Assembly (NCBI GenBank): GCA_965218945.1
Contig: OZ244718.1
Coordinates: 1,736,001 to 1,800,000, forward strand
Source: DAOUJW01 sp965218945
GTDB taxonomy: Bacteria > Chloroflexota > Dehalococcoidia > Lucifugimonadales > UBA2985
Direction of reading: 5' to 3'
Length of the DNA: 64,000 bases
Shown here: piece by piece, positions 9,356 through 20,503 of the stretch
How the letters are laid out: the number at the start of each line of letters is the position of its first letter
Numbering within the stretch: the stretch's first letter is position 1
Made by a program: the position numbers and the translations under genes
Notes under the pieces: model-generated
What the model was told of the DNA's origin: nothing
Database searches by the model: none
What the model saw: the letters and a program-made list of their open reading frames with translations, nothing else

Positions 9356-10177
9356 CTCCTCCCCGGTCTGCGCGTGAGAACATGGAGTGTTTGGTGGTCA
9401 CGGCGGAGTGTATTTGACTACCAATTTAGCTACCATTGCTTGCGTCCGCAAGAGCGCTTTTACCTGCTGAAAGTAGCACATCTACACTCAGCGCGAACAT
9501 ATTGATATTAGCAGATAGCAATACTGTCCTCAAAGAGCTAACAAAGTGTCATTGGAAAAGTAGCGTCTCGGCCTTACCAAGTCGATGAAGAGTCTTTACT
9601 GTTTTTATGGGTGACGCCGTTCAGATGATAGCCGGAAACTCGGGCCGCCACGTTCGCCGTGGGCGGCGCTTGTTTGCAGACAAACCGGCCCGGCTGGTCG
9701 TCAATCCGGGGTTCCGCCCGACAGGGGAAGATGCAACACAAGCAGGGAAGAGACTATCCGCCGGTCCCAGCGATGCCGGAGGTCGCCGTCCATGGCGACG
9801 GCAGGCTTCGACGGCCCGCACAGGAAGCAGCGCGTCCGGCCACGACGACCGCGTTTGAGGCCGCCCTCCCAGTGAGGGTAGCACGTATGTTCACCCCCCC
9901 CCCCCCCGATTTTCCGGCTCCCGTAACCCGCTACACCCCGCCTACTTACCTCTCCACAGCGCGCCCGTGATTATCGAGCGCGCGCCTTCAGGCTCCAGGA
10001 GTCCCTCCGCGACTTCCCAACAGGGCCTGTCTCTATTCGGCTTCCCTGTTACCGCCAACCCCTCCGGCATCCGCCCGGACGGACCATTACCGCTTGGAAC
10101 TACCGTGACGCCGTCGCCCCGCCAACGGGCGATGGGTGACGCCCTCGATTCCGGGCGAAATCAACATGAGGTGACGC
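9356..10177. other. long divergent intergenic region before the giant surface-protein gene
   Basis: About 820 bp without a supported gene. The kinase-proximal part (9400-9600) is AT-richer and probably contains the kinase promoter. A 14-base C tract lies at 9894-9907, and GAGGTG precedes the ATG at 10178. The region likely carries the long 5' leader or promoter of the 10-kb gene. Confidence 0.45.
9894..9907 (+). repeat. C14 homopolymer tract
   Basis: Fourteen consecutive C residues about 270 bp upstream of the giant surface-protein start. Such tracts slip during replication and can phase-vary promoter spacing. They are also a common site of sequencing or assembly error, so length is uncertain. 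Confidence 0.8.
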
Positions 10178-13100
10178 ATGTCCAACCGTAGCTTCCATTT
10201 CGCCAATCGGTTTCAGACCATGATTTCCGCCATAAGAGGAGCTCCCCTTCGAGTCCTGTTCCTGGCGGTCGCCGTCGCCATGGTCGGCCTCATGACCGTG
10301 ACCGACCTGACCCCCGCTTCCCCCGTCCATGCCCAGGAGCAGGCGGTCACCGCAACCAGGAACGCCACCGGAGAGAGCCCGCCGGCGAGGCCCACAGACC
10401 TCCAGGCCTTGGCTGAACCCGATTCGGTCAGCCTCACCTGGACGGCGTCAACGGACCAGACCGTTACCCACTACGCGGTCCTGCGCCGGGACCGGGACAA
10501 AGCCGATGCCGGCGTGTTCAAGGTCATCGACGGCAACGCCGGGTTCGCCACCAGCTACGCCGACCGCTCGGTCTCGCCCGAGGGCAGCTACGTATACCGG
10601 GTGAAGGCGGTCAGCCCCACCGGCGTCAGCCAGTGGTCGAGCTACGCCAGGGCCGACATCCCGGCGGACCCCGAGGACCTGGCCCCCAGCGGCCTGTCCG
10701 CCAAGTTCGTCTCCGGCGACGATGGAGTCATCGAGGGGGTGGCCCTGGCCTGGAACGCCCCGGCGGCGGACGCCGAGTCCGTCACCGGGTACGAGATCCT
10801 CCGCGCCGTGGGAGACGGGGACCTGGCGACCCTGGCCGCCGGCACCGGGTCCGCCGGCACGACCTACGCCGACGACACGGCCACCGAAGCGGGGGAGAGC
10901 TACGCCTACAGGGTCAAGGCCCTGCGCGGCGAGGAGGCAAGCCAGCCCTCCGACCGGGCCGTGGCGTTCATCCCGAAGGTAACAACGGTGGATCCCCAAC
11001 CCGGCATCGCGGAGGAGCAGAGCGGGACGACGGCCTGGGTCTCCAACACCGCACAGACTCTGGCCTCTAACTGGATCAGTCTTGGAAACACGGACAAGAG
11101 ACACTCTCAGGGTTTCAGGACTGGGGCGGAAACGGGCGGATACAGCCTGGGTTCGGTCGGGGTCTATGTCCGCGACGAAGACCTCGAATCCGGGGAGACA
11201 TTCACCGTCCACATCTACACCGCGAACGCGACTGGCGCCATCGATACCTTGGTGCACACCCTGATCTCGCCGGACAGCTATGCGGACGGCGCGGTCAACC
11301 TGTTCACCGCGCCGGCAGACGCCACGCTGGCCGCAAATACCGACTATCTGGTCGTGTTCGAGGCGACCGGCAATGAGGTCGGCGATTTCCAACTCGGTCG
11401 TACGGATTCGACATCGGAGGACTCCGGCAGCGCGACGGGGTGGAGCATCGAGGATTCTAGGCGTTTCGACAACAGTACCTCCAGCGGAATCTTTGTCATC
11501 AGCGTGAACGCTGCGGCCGAGGCGTCGGCGGTAGTGTGGTCCGCGACGCTGACAGTGGGGGACGTAAGCTTCGCCTCCAAGGGATATCAAGATCCCGTCG
11601 GCACTCTCTCCCCTGCCAGTTTCGACATCGGGGAGACGTCCTACACGGTCACGCACCTTAGCGATAACGACGACAGCGGCGGTTTGACCGGGATCAAGAT
11701 CACTTTCCAACCTGCCCTTACAGTGGAAGACGCCAGCGGCCTGACGCTCAATCTTGGCGACGACGCCTCGCTTTTGTTCGCCGATGCCGCTCCAACCGTG
11801 CTTCCGACCGTCTCTCAGTACCAATGGCCTCTTGCCGCCCCCCTGGGCTGGAGCACGGGCGACTCCGTCGCGTTGACACTGACCATGTCGGCGTCCGACG
11901 ACGCGACACTGAGCGCGTTGTCGCTGAGCGACGTCACGCTGTCGCCCAGCTTCGCTGCGGACACGCTGGCCTACACGGGGAGCGTCGGCAACTCGGTGAC
12001 CTCGACCACGGTCACCGCAACGGCGAACCACGACGGCGCCACGGTCGCGATCGTCCCCGCCGATGCCGACGACACGGCGGACGGCCACCAGGTCGCGCTC
12101 GACGTCGGCGAAACCGTGATCTCGGTGACGGTGACCGCCGAGGACGGGACCACCACGCAGACCTACGCGGTGACCGTGACCCGGGCTGTAGCCGCGGAGC
12201 AGAACGAGGCCGTCTGGTCGGCTACTTTTACCCCAACGACGCGCGGCAACCTTGTCGGATGTTCCGGTGACACTGATCAGGAGGATGAGTTCTGTTCTAA
12301 TAGATTGACCGACAATACGTTCGATTACGACGGAACCACTTATACCGTCACTGACCTCTATCTCACTAGTACGGCGACGTTGGAGTTCGCGCTTATCCCC
12401 AACCCCACGGCGACCACCATCGCCGAACTGACGCTGAATATCGGCGACTCGCCATTTCCCCTCTCGTCCGCGACGGAGTCTGGGTCTCTATTAACGTGGG
12501 CTAGCTCCGGCCTGACCTGGGCCGCAGACTCCGACAGCATCTCGGTGTCGTTGACCGAAGCGGCCGCGGCCCCGGTCGTCAGCAGCGTCGAAGTCACCTC
12601 CGAACCGGGCGACGACGACACCTACGCCATCGGCGACACGATCCAGGTCACGGTGACCTTCGACCAGGCGGTCACGGTCACGGGCGCGCCGCGCATCAAA
12701 CTGCGGGTCGGCGGCGGCGACGCCGTGCATCAGAAGTGGGCGGACTACACCAGCGGAAGCGGCAACGAGGCGCTCCTGTTCGCCTATACGGTCCAGGCGG
12801 ACGACTTCGACGACAACGGTATCTACATCGCCGCGGACGAGCTGGAGCTCAACGGCGGCACGATCCAGTCCAGCGGCGGGACCGACGCCAACCTCGACTA
12901 CCCATTGCAGGGCGGCCAATCGGGCCACAACGTGGACGGCGTGCGCCCGACACCCGAGTTCGCCGTGACCTCGGTCGACGGCAGCTCCGTCATCATCGTC
13001 TTCAGCGAGTCCCTGTCCGGGACCACCGCCCCGGCATCCGCCTTCACCATCGGCGTGGACACGGGCACGGCGCCGGTGGTCAGCAGCGCCACGGCGACCG

Positions 13101-16100
13101 GCAACTCGGTGACCCTCGGACTGGCCAGCGCGTTGACCAGCGGCCAAGTCGTGACGGTGGCCTACGTCGACGCCACTGCGGGCAACGACGCCGCCGCGGT
13201 CCAGGACGCGGCCGGCAACGACGCCGCGAACTTCACCCAGACGGTCACTAACAACGCGGCCATCGTGGTCTCCGCCGACTGGGGTCTGATACCCACCGGC
13301 CTGGGCGCGGGCGCCGAGTTCCGGCTGCTCTTCCGCACCTCCGGCACGCGCAACGCCGCCTCAACCGACATCGCTGACTACAACACCTTCGTCCAGACCG
13401 CCGCCGCAGCAGGCCATGCGGACATCCAGAGCCACAGCTCCACTTTCCGTGTGTTGGGCAGCACCGCCGACGTGGACGCCCGGGACAACACCTTCACCAC
13501 CTACACCGCCGACGACAAGGGCGTGCTCATCTACTGGCTCGGCGGCGCCAAGGTGGCGGACGACTACGAGGACTTCTACGACGGATCGTGGTCCAACGCC
13601 GACGGCGGCAAGGACGAGCACGGGGCCGACCGCGCGCCCCCAGTGATCGCTCCTAATGTATCAGGCACTTGGACGGGCAGCGCGTCCAACGGGACGGAGG
13701 CTATCACCGGTAACGACGCGTTCGCCCTGGGAGCGTCCGATGTGAGGATCGGCCAACCGCTTGACAGTACCCTCTCTGGCGGCAACACCCTCGTCGCGGC
13801 GTTCTACGGCCTGTCGGGCGTGTTCCGGGTCTCCGACCAGGTCGTCACCAACACCGCGCCGGAATTCACCAGCGACCCCGACTTCTCGACGAACGAGAAC
13901 CAGGCGGCTACGTTCCAGGTGACGGCCGAGGACGCCGACGCCGGGGATGCGGTGACCTATGCCATCACCGGCGGCGCGGACCTGGCGTTATTCTCGATCA
14001 ACGCGACCAGCGGCCTGCTGGCCATTCCCACGTCGGTCGACCACGAGAACCCCGCCGACGCCGATGGCAACAACACCTATCTGGTGACCGTCACCGCCAC
14101 CGGGGGGACGGACGCCCGTGCGCTGACGACCGACCAGGCCATCACCGTGACCGTGAACGACGTGGACGAGCCGCCCTCGTTCCCGGCCGCCCCCACGGTC
14201 TCCGCCGTGGACGGCAGCAGCGACAGCCTGTCTGTAACGTGGACCGCCCCCGGCAACAGCGGCAAGCCGGACATCGAGTCCTACGACCTGCAATACCGCA
14301 AGGGGACCACCGGCAACTATATTGACGGCCCGCAGGACGTGACCGACACCACGACCATCATCGGCGGGCTGGACGCCGACTCGCTCTACCAGGTGCGGGT
14401 GCGGACCACCAACGACGAGGGCGACAGCCTCTGGTCGAGCGCGGGCAGCGGCACCACGAACGCGTTGGCCGGGCTTTGTCTGCTGCCGACGGGACCGCTC
14501 TGGAGCGCCTGCCTGACGGTGGGGGAAATCGACAGCACCGGCAGGTACGGATACCAGGGCAGCCTTTCTATTGGCAGTCTCGCCCCTGCCACGTTCGACG
14601 TCGGCACGACCACCTACACCGTCACTCACCTTTTCGACAACGACAACGTGGGTGGCACCACCTATGTCCGGATCATCCTCTCACCCATTCTCTCGCAAGA
14701 TGACGCCGGCAACCTGACGCTCCATCTCGGCGACGACACCTCGCTCTCTTTTGGCGATGCCACCTATTCGACAGGGACGGGCATTTCCAGACACCTATGG
14801 ACTCGTTCCGCCGCCCTGGGCTGGTCGACGGGCGAGACCATCGTGGTGGGCATCACCCAGGAGGAGCAGGCCAACACCGCCCCAAGCTTCCAATCGGAGA
14901 GCGCGGCGCGGGAGGTGGCGGAGAACAGCGCCGCCGGCTCCCCTGTCGGAGGCCCCGTCACGGCCACCGACGGCGACGACGACACCCTGACCTACACCCT
15001 GGAGGGGACCGACGCCGCCTCGTTCGACATCGACTCCGAGAGCGGCCAGATCCAGACCGAGACCGGCGTGACCTACGACCACGAGTCGCAGCCGGAATAC
15101 TCCGTCACGGTCAAGGCCGACGACGGCAACGGCGGGACCGACACCATCGCCGTGACCATCGACATCATCGACGTGGAGGAGCCCCCCTCGGCCCCGGCAG
15201 CCCCCACGGTCTCCGCCGTCTCCGGCACGACCGACAGTCTGGAGGTGGCCTGGACCGCCCCCGTCAACACCGGCAAGCCCGCCATCGAGTCCTACGACCT
15301 GCAATACCGCAAGGGGACCACCGGCGACTTTACGGACGGCCCCCAGGACGTGACGGGCCTCACCGCCACCATCGGCGGGCTGGAAGCGGACTCGGCCTAC
15401 CAGGTGCAGGTGCGGGCCACCAACGACGAGGGCGACAGCGTCTGGTCGAGCGCGGGCAGCGGGACCACGAACGCGCCGGCCGGGTGCGGGACGCTGCCGA
15501 CGGGACGGCTCTGGAGCGCCTGCCTGACGGCGGGGGCAATCGGCAGCGGCGGCCCGTACGGGTACCAAGCCAGTGATTCCACGGGCAGTCTCGCCCCTGC
15601 CACGTTCGACGTCGGCACGACCACCTACACCGTCACTCACCTTTTCGACAACGACAACGTGGGTGGCACCACCTATGTCCGGATCATCCTCTCACCCATT
15701 CTCTCGCAAGATGACGCCGGCAACCTGACGCTCCATCTCGGCGACGACGCCTCGTTCTCCTTCGCCGATGCCACCTATTCGACAGGGACGGACTGGTCCA
15801 GATACTCATGGGACCTTCAGACCGCCCTGGGCTGGTCGACGGGCGACGCCATCGTGGTGGGCATCACCCAGAAGGCCAACACCGCGCCAAGCTTCCAATC
15901 GGAGAGCGCGACGCGGGAGGTGGCGGAGAACAGCGCCGCCGGCGTCGACGTCGGAGGCCCGGTCACGGCCACCGATACCGACGACGACACCCTGACCTAC
16001 ACCCTGGAGGGGACCGACGCCGCCTCCTTCACCATCGACGCGTCTACTGGCCAGATCCAGACCGAGACCGGCGTGACCTACGACTACGAGTCGCAGCTGG

Positions 16101-19100
16101 AATACTCCGTCACGGTCAAGGCCGACGACGGCAAAGGCGGGACCGACACCATCGCCGTGGCCATCGACATCATCGACGTGGAGGAGCCCCCCTCGGCCCC
16201 GGCAGCCCCCACGGTCTCGGCCGTCTCGGATAGCAGCGACAGCCTGTCGGTGAGCTGGACGGCCCCCGGCAACAGCGGCAGGCCCGCCATCGACTCCTAC
16301 GACCTGCAATACCGCAAGGGGACCACCGGCAACTACATTGACGGCCCGCAGGACGTGACCGTCACCACGACCATCATCGGCGGGCTGGACGAGGACTCGG
16401 CCTACCAGGTGCAGGTGCGGGCCACCAACGACGAGGGCGACGGCGCCTGGTCGAGTCCGGGCAGCGGCTCCACCAACGCGCCGGCCGAGGAGATGGCGGA
16501 GACGACGGTCCCCGCCGACTGGAGCCTGATACCCAGCGACCTCGGCCCGGGCGACAGCTTCCGGCTGCTGTTCATTGGGACAACCAGCAGAAACGCGAGT
16601 GACTCGGACATCGACGTCTACAACACCTTCGTTCAGAATCTGGTGGCTGCGAGCGGCCATGCGGACATCAAGGCCCTCAGCGGAACCTTCCGGATGCTCG
16701 GCAGCACCGAAGACGTCGATGCCCGGGACAACACCGGCACGACGGGCACGGGCGTGCCCATCTACTGGCTGGGCGGCGCCCAGGTGGCCGACGACTACGC
16801 CGACTTCTACGACGGCGACTGGGACGAGGAGGCCACGGGAAGGAGAGAGAACGGCGATTCGGTGAGCATTGGCAACAATTGGAAGATCTGGACGGGCAGC
16901 GCAGAAGACGGTACGGAAGCGATGAACGACACCAACACCGAAAGCCGCGCCCTGGGCAATTCCGGCAATCACTGGGTCATGCAGGGCAGCCCCAACGGCA
17001 GTGACAGCGCCCACGGCCCCATACAGAGCAACACGGCAGGCAGGGGCACCAACAGAGGCGTCTATGGCCTCTCGGGCGTGTTCACGGTCTCCGACCAGCC
17101 CACCGCCAACGACCCGCCGGCGTTCTCCAGCGCCGCGTCCTTCTCGGTGGAAGAGAACCAGACGGACGCCGGCACGGTGATTGCCGCGGACCCCGACGCC
17201 GTGGACGCGGTGACCTATGCCGTCACCGGCGGCGCGGACCGGGCGAAGTTCGACATCGGCGAGTCCAGCGGCGATCTGACGTTCAAGGACGCGCCTGACC
17301 ACGAAAACCCCACCGACGCCGGTAGGAACAACACCTATATGGTGACCGTCACCGCCACCGGGGGGACGGGCGACCGGGCGATGACGGCCGAGCAGACCAT
17401 CACCGTGACCGTGACCGACGTGGCCGAAACGCCCGCCGTGGACGATTTGGACGTCAGCTCGACGCCGAAGGCGGATATCGACACCTACGGCCGGGAAGAG
17501 ACCATCGAGGTCACGGTGACCTTCGACCAGGCGGTCAACGTCACCGGCACGCCGCGCATCCGGCTGCGCATCGGCGGCGGAATGCAGCAGCACTACCGGT
17601 GGGCGGACTACGACGGCGGTACGGGGACCACGGCGCTGCGGTTCACCTACGTCGTTGTAGAAGGCGACATGGACACCGACGGCATCTACATCCTGGAGAA
17701 CGAGCTGGAGCTCAACGGCGGCGCGATCCAGGGCGTTGACGACGACGTGGCCGCCGATCTCGACTACCCGAGGCAAGGAACACAGAGCGGGCACAAGGTG
17801 GACGGCAGCCTGAAGTCGGACAACACCGATCCGGCCTTCGACCAGGAGTCAGCCGTGCGCGGTCTGCGGGAGAACACCGGCGCCGGCGAGTATGTCGGCG
17901 ACCCGTTCACCGCCACCGACGAAGACGGCGACACCCTGACCTACAGCCTGGAGGGCGACGACGCCGGCTCCTTCGTGATCAACTCCAGGACCGGCCAGAT
18001 TCTGACCAGGGAGGGTGTGACCTATGACCACGAGGTCACCACGGAGTACTCCGTCACGGTCAAGGCGGACGACGGCGAGCGCGGCGACGCCACTGTCGAG
18101 GTGGCGATCCTCGTCATCGACGTGAACGAGCCCCCCCTGGCGCCCCGTGCCCCGACCCTCTCGGACGGACCGGACGACAGCGGCAGCCTGGATGTGACGT
18201 GGAAGACGCCGGACAACAGCGGCAGGCCGGACATCGAGTCCTACGACCTGCGCTACCGCAAGACCGGCGCCGAGAACTGGAGGAACGGCCCCCAGGACGT
18301 GACGGGCCTCACCGCCACCATCGGCGGGCTGGACGCGGACTCGGACTACCAGGTGCAGGTGCGGGCCACCAACGACGAGGGCGACGGCGAGTGGTCGCCC
18401 TCGCGCAGCACCACCTACCCCACGGGGCCGGTGATCGAGGTGGACGACAACGGGGACGGCGTCGTTGACGCCGACCCGGAGGTGACGCTGGTGTTGGGCA
18501 GCACGGTCAGCTACCGGGTGCGGCCGGGCCGGTGCGAGGGGTACAAGACCCTCACGGTGCAGAGGATGAGCGGCGCCTCGGAGGGTGCGCCGCCGCATAT
18601 TCCGGTGGACGCGTCGCAAGAAGTGTCTCCGATGCCGTGCATGGGGGAAGACGACCCCGGCGAGTGGCAGACGGTGACGCTGGCCGTGCCGCTCGATCTC
18701 TGGCTGGAGCTGCTGCTGGAGACGCGCTTCGAGGCGTCGGTGGAGCACTCGGTGTACTACCGGCGGTCCCTCACCGATCGGTATTCCCCTCTGCTGCTCT
18801 GGGGTCATCTGGTCAGGGTGCTGGCGCCGGCGCCGGAGACCCTGAACCCCGTGGGCTCGCTGACGGTGGCGCCCGACGCCAGGGACTACCCGCGCGTGAC
18901 CTGGAGCGCCGTCCCCGGCGCGACGGGCTACCAGGTGCAGTGGCGCTGGGGCCCGGACGAGGAGTACGGGCGGGTGCACCGTCAGGAGGGCTCGACCTAC
19001 TCGCGGGAGAAGCGGACCGGGGAGACGGCCTATACGATACCGATCAGCGAAACGGTGCCGACGACCGACGAAGGTGTGGAGCGCAGCCAGCCGATAACGG

Positions 19101-20503
19101 TCCGCGTGCGGCCCTACGACAGCAAGGGCCTGGCGGTGGGTCCGTGGCGGGAGGCGTTGCTGGCGGAGCGCACCGAGGTGCGCAAGGTGCTGGCCGGCTT
19201 CTCGCTGTTGGACGCAGACGGATCGTCGCTGGCGGCGCTGACGGACGGCGCCACGGTCGAGCTCTCCGATCCCGACGGCGGGTCGTACGCCATCCGCGCG
19301 GAGCTGGTCGCGGGCGAACTGGCCGGCAGCGTGCACCTGGAGCTCAGCGGCAAGAAGAGGGTGAGGTCCACCGAAAACGACGCGCCGTACCTGCTGGCGG
19401 GCGGCGAGGGAATGGCCCTGCCCGCGGGCTCGTACACGCTGGAGGCCACGGCATACGGCGGCCCCGACAGGACGTACGCCGTGCAGCACACCCTGGAGGT
19501 GTCGTTCACGGTGACGGCGGCGGCATCCGGGCAGCCGGGGAGCGGCGAGTTGAACGTCGAGGAAGATGAGGAAGAGGAGACGGAGCCGCTGACGGCGCGG
19601 TTCGAGGGCCTGCCGGAGGCGGGCCACGGCGGAGGGGGGACGCCGTTCGCCTTCCAGCTGGTGTTCAGCGAGGCGGTGTCCACCACCCCGGAGGCGCTGC
19701 GGGACCATGCCCTGGCGGTGACCAACGCCACCGTCGAGGCCGCAAGCCGGGTGGACGGCCGCAGCGACCTGTGGGAGGTCCGGTTGACCCCGGAGTCCGA
19801 CGCCATGGTGACGGTGTCGCTGTCACCGCTCGCCGGCTGCGACGCGGCGGGGGCGGTGTGCACCGAGGACGGCAGGATGCTGTCCGTCGGCGCCGCAAGA
19901 GTCATACCTGGACCGCCCCCCAACAGTCCGGCCACCGGCCAGCCCACCATCAGCGGCACGGCCCAGGTGGGCCAGACACTGACTGCCGACACGACGGGCA
20001 TCGCCGACGAGGACGGGCTGGACAACGTGACTTTCAGCTACCAGTGGATGGCCGACGACACGAACATCCAGGGCGCGACCGGCTCCACCTACACCCTGGC
20101 CGATAGGGACGAGGGCAAGGCCATCAAGGTGATCGTGTCCTTCACCGACGACGCGAACAACGAGGAATCGTTGCCCAGCGCCGCGACGGATGCGGTGACG
20201 GCCCTGCCCGGCAAGCCGCAAAGCCTCGCCGGCAAGGCCACGACGCAGGAGATACAGCTGGCGTGGAAAGCGCCTACCGGCCCCGCCGTTGTCGAATACG
20301 TGGTTTACCGCGGCATCCTCCAGAACGGCAGCATGAACGGACAAGCATTGTCGAAGTACGCCACCATCGACGCGGCCGGCAAGGCCATGACCTACACCGA
20401 TGGCAACGTGGAGGAAGGCGTGGAGTACCGCTACCGGGTGGCGGCGGTGAATGCCGACGGGGAGGGCAAGAAGTCCACCTGGCTCGATATAACGGCGGAA
20501 TAA
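10178..20503 (+). CDS. giant secreted FnIII/cadherin-like repeat protein
   Basis: 3441 residues. Signal peptide: basic start, hydrophobic RVLFLAVAVAMVGLM and likely cleavage after SPVHA (residue 52). Visible modules include FnIII at about 66-260, 1335-1430, 1672-1768, 2007-2105, 2655-2750 and at the C-terminus; a jelly-roll-like region at 284-447; cadherin-like beta-sandwich repeats near 560-670; SwmB-like blocks near 800-1025; cadherin-type repeats with VAENSAAG...TYDHES...VTVKADDG; and two copies of a domain with LIPSDLGPG...YWLGGAQVADDYADFYDG (about 1030-1225, 2110-2305). No LPXTG, PEP-CTERM or porin anchor is seen, so it is either released or held non-covalently. Likely an adhesin or surface scaffold; ligand unknown. 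ATG with GAGGTG upstream. Confidence 0.9.
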   Translation: MSNRSFHFANRFQTMISAIRGAPLRVLFLAVAVAMVGLMTVTDLTPASPVHAQEQAVTATRNATGESPPARPTDLQALAEPDSVSLTWTASTDQTVTHYAVLRRDRDKADAGVFKVIDGNAGFATSYADRSVSPEGSYVYRVKAVSPTGVSQWSSYARADIPADPEDLAPSGLSAKFVSGDDGVIEGVALAWNAPAADAESVTGYEILRAVGDGDLATLAAGTGSAGTTYADDTATEAGESYAYRVKALRGEEASQPSDRAVAFIPKVTTVDPQPGIAEEQSGTTAWVSNTAQTLASNWISLGNTDKRHSQGFRTGAETGGYSLGSVGVYVRDEDLESGETFTVHIYTANATGAIDTLVHTLISPDSYADGAVNLFTAPADATLAANTDYLVVFEATGNEVGDFQLGRTDSTSEDSGSATGWSIEDSRRFDNSTSSGIFVISVNAAAEASAVVWSATLTVGDVSFASKGYQDPVGTLSPASFDIGETSYTVTHLSDNDDSGGLTGIKITFQPALTVEDASGLTLNLGDDASLLFADAAPTVLPTVSQYQWPLAAPLGWSTGDSVALTLTMSASDDATLSALSLSDVTLSPSFAADTLAYTGSVGNSVTSTTVTATANHDGATVAIVPADADDTADGHQVALDVGETVISVTVTAEDGTTTQTYAVTVTRAVAAEQNEAVWSATFTPTTRGNLVGCSGDTDQEDEFCSNRLTDNTFDYDGTTYTVTDLYLTSTATLEFALIPNPTATTIAELTLNIGDSPFPLSSATESGSLLTWASSGLTWAADSDSISVSLTEAAAAPVVSSVEVTSEPGDDDTYAIGDTIQVTVTFDQAVTVTGAPRIKLRVGGGDAVHQKWADYTSGSGNEALLFAYTVQADDFDDNGIYIAADELELNGGTIQSSGGTDANLDYPLQGGQSGHNVDGVRPTPEFAVTSVDGSSVIIVFSESLSGTTAPASAFTIGVDTGTAPVVSSATATGNSVTLGLASALTSGQVVTVAYVDATAGNDAAAVQDAAGNDAANFTQTVTNNAAIVVSADWGLIPTGLGAGAEFRLLFRTSGTRNAASTDIADYNTFVQTAAAAGHADIQSHSSTFRVLGSTADVDARDNTFTTYTADDKGVLIYWLGGAKVADDYEDFYDGSWSNADGGKDEHGADRAPPVIAPNVSGTWTGSASNGTEAITGNDAFALGASDVRIGQPLDSTLSGGNTLVAAFYGLSGVFRVSDQVVTNTAPEFTSDPDFSTNENQAATFQVTAEDADAGDAVTYAITGGADLALFSINATSGLLAIPTSVDHENPADADGNNTYLVTVTATGGTDARALTTDQAITVTVNDVDEPPSFPAAPTVSAVDGSSDSLSVTWTAPGNSGKPDIESYDLQYRKGTTGNYIDGPQDVTDTTTIIGGLDADSLYQVRVRTTNDEGDSLWSSAGSGTTNALAGLCLLPTGPLWSACLTVGEIDSTGRYGYQGSLSIGSLAPATFDVGTTTYTVTHLFDNDNVGGTTYVRIILSPILSQDDAGNLTLHLGDDTSLSFGDATYSTGTGISRHLWTRSAALGWSTGETIVVGITQEEQANTAPSFQSESAAREVAENSAAGSPVGGPVTATDGDDDTLTYTLEGTDAASFDIDSESGQIQTETGVTYDHESQPEYSVTVKADDGNGGTDTIAVTIDIIDVEEPPSAPAAPTVSAVSGTTDSLEVAWTAPVNTGKPAIESYDLQYRKGTTGDFTDGPQDVTGLTATIGGLEADSAYQVQVRATNDEGDSVWSSAGSGTTNAPAGCGTLPTGRLWSACLTAGAIGSGGPYGYQASDSTGSLAPATFDVGTTTYTVTHLFDNDNVGGTTYVRIILSPILSQDDAGNLTLHLGDDASFSFADATYSTGTDWSRYSWDLQTALGWSTGDAIVVGITQKANTAPSFQSESATREVAENSAAGVDVGGPVTATDTDDDTLTYTLEGTDAASFTIDASTGQIQTETGVTYDYESQLEYSVTVKADDGKGGTDTIAVAIDIIDVEEPPSAPAAPTVSAVSDSSDSLSVSWTAPGNSGRPAIDSYDLQYRKGTTGNYIDGPQDVTVTTTIIGGLDEDSAYQVQVRATNDEGDGAWSSPGSGSTNAPAEEMAETTVPADWSLIPSDLGPGDSFRLLFIGTTSRNASDSDIDVYNTFVQNLVAASGHADIKALSGTFRMLGSTEDVDARDNTGTTGTGVPIYWLGGAQVADDYADFYDGDWDEEATGRRENGDSVSIGNNWKIWTGSAEDGTEAMNDTNTESRALGNSGNHWVMQGSPNGSDSAHGPIQSNTAGRGTNRGVYGLSGVFTVSDQPTANDPPAFSSAASFSVEENQTDAGTVIAADPDAVDAVTYAVTGGADRAKFDIGESSGDLTFKDAPDHENPTDAGRNNTYMVTVTATGGTGDRAMTAEQTITVTVTDVAETPAVDDLDVSSTPKADIDTYGREETIEVTVTFDQAVNVTGTPRIRLRIGGGMQQHYRWADYDGGTGTTALRFTYVVVEGDMDTDGIYILENELELNGGAIQGVDDDVAADLDYPRQGTQSGHKVDGSLKSDNTDPAFDQESAVRGLRENTGAGEYVGDPFTATDEDGDTLTYSLEGDDAGSFVINSRTGQILTREGVTYDHEVTTEYSVTVKADDGERGDATVEVAILVIDVNEPPLAPRAPTLSDGPDDSGSLDVTWKTPDNSGRPDIESYDLRYRKTGAENWRNGPQDVTGLTATIGGLDADSDYQVQVRATNDEGDGEWSPSRSTTYPTGPVIEVDDNGDGVVDADPEVTLVLGSTVSYRVRPGRCEGYKTLTVQRMSGASEGAPPHIPVDASQEVSPMPCMGEDDPGEWQTVTLAVPLDLWLELLLETRFEASVEHSVYYRRSLTDRYSPLLLWGHLVRVLAPAPETLNPVGSLTVAPDARDYPRVTWSAVPGATGYQVQWRWGPDEEYGRVHRQEGSTYSREKRTGETAYTIPISETVPTTDEGVERSQPITVRVRPYDSKGLAVGPWREALLAERTEVRKVLAGFSLLDADGSSLAALTDGATVELSDPDGGSYAIRAELVAGELAGSVHLELSGKKRVRSTENDAPYLLAGGEGMALPAGSYTLEATAYGGPDRTYAVQHTLEVSFTVTAAASGQPGSGELNVEEDEEEETEPLTARFEGLPEAGHGGGGTPFAFQLVFSEAVSTTPEALRDHALAVTNATVEAASRVDGRSDLWEVRLTPESDAMVTVSLSPLAGCDAAGAVCTEDGRMLSVGAARVIPGPPPNSPATGQPTISGTAQVGQTLTADTTGIADEDGLDNVTFSYQWMADDTNIQGATGSTYTLADRDEGKAIKVIVSFTDDANNEESLPSAATDAVTALPGKPQSLAGKATTQEIQLAWKAPTGPAVVEYVVYRGILQNGSMNGQALSKYATIDAAGKAMTYTDGNVEEGVEYRYRVAAVNADGEGKKSTWLDITAE
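14191..16495 (+). repeat. in-gene tandem duplication, ~1011-bp unit
   Basis: Two full units (14191-15201 and 15202-16206) and a partial third (16207-16495) lie head to tail inside the giant gene. Unit spacing is 1011 and 1005 bp, multiples of three. Long stretches, for example 14582-14720 and 15593-15731, look identical at DNA level, which implies recent expansion or ongoing gene conversion. Each unit encodes FnIII + spacer + cadherin-like domain. Confidence 0.85.

Noticed and set aside
10448..12088. 546-codon minus-strand ORF antisense to the giant gene, and 15806-17794, 17849-19708
   Set aside because: Frame shadows of a repetitive GC-rich coding sequence; the composition mirrors the sense strand, no domains, no RBS.
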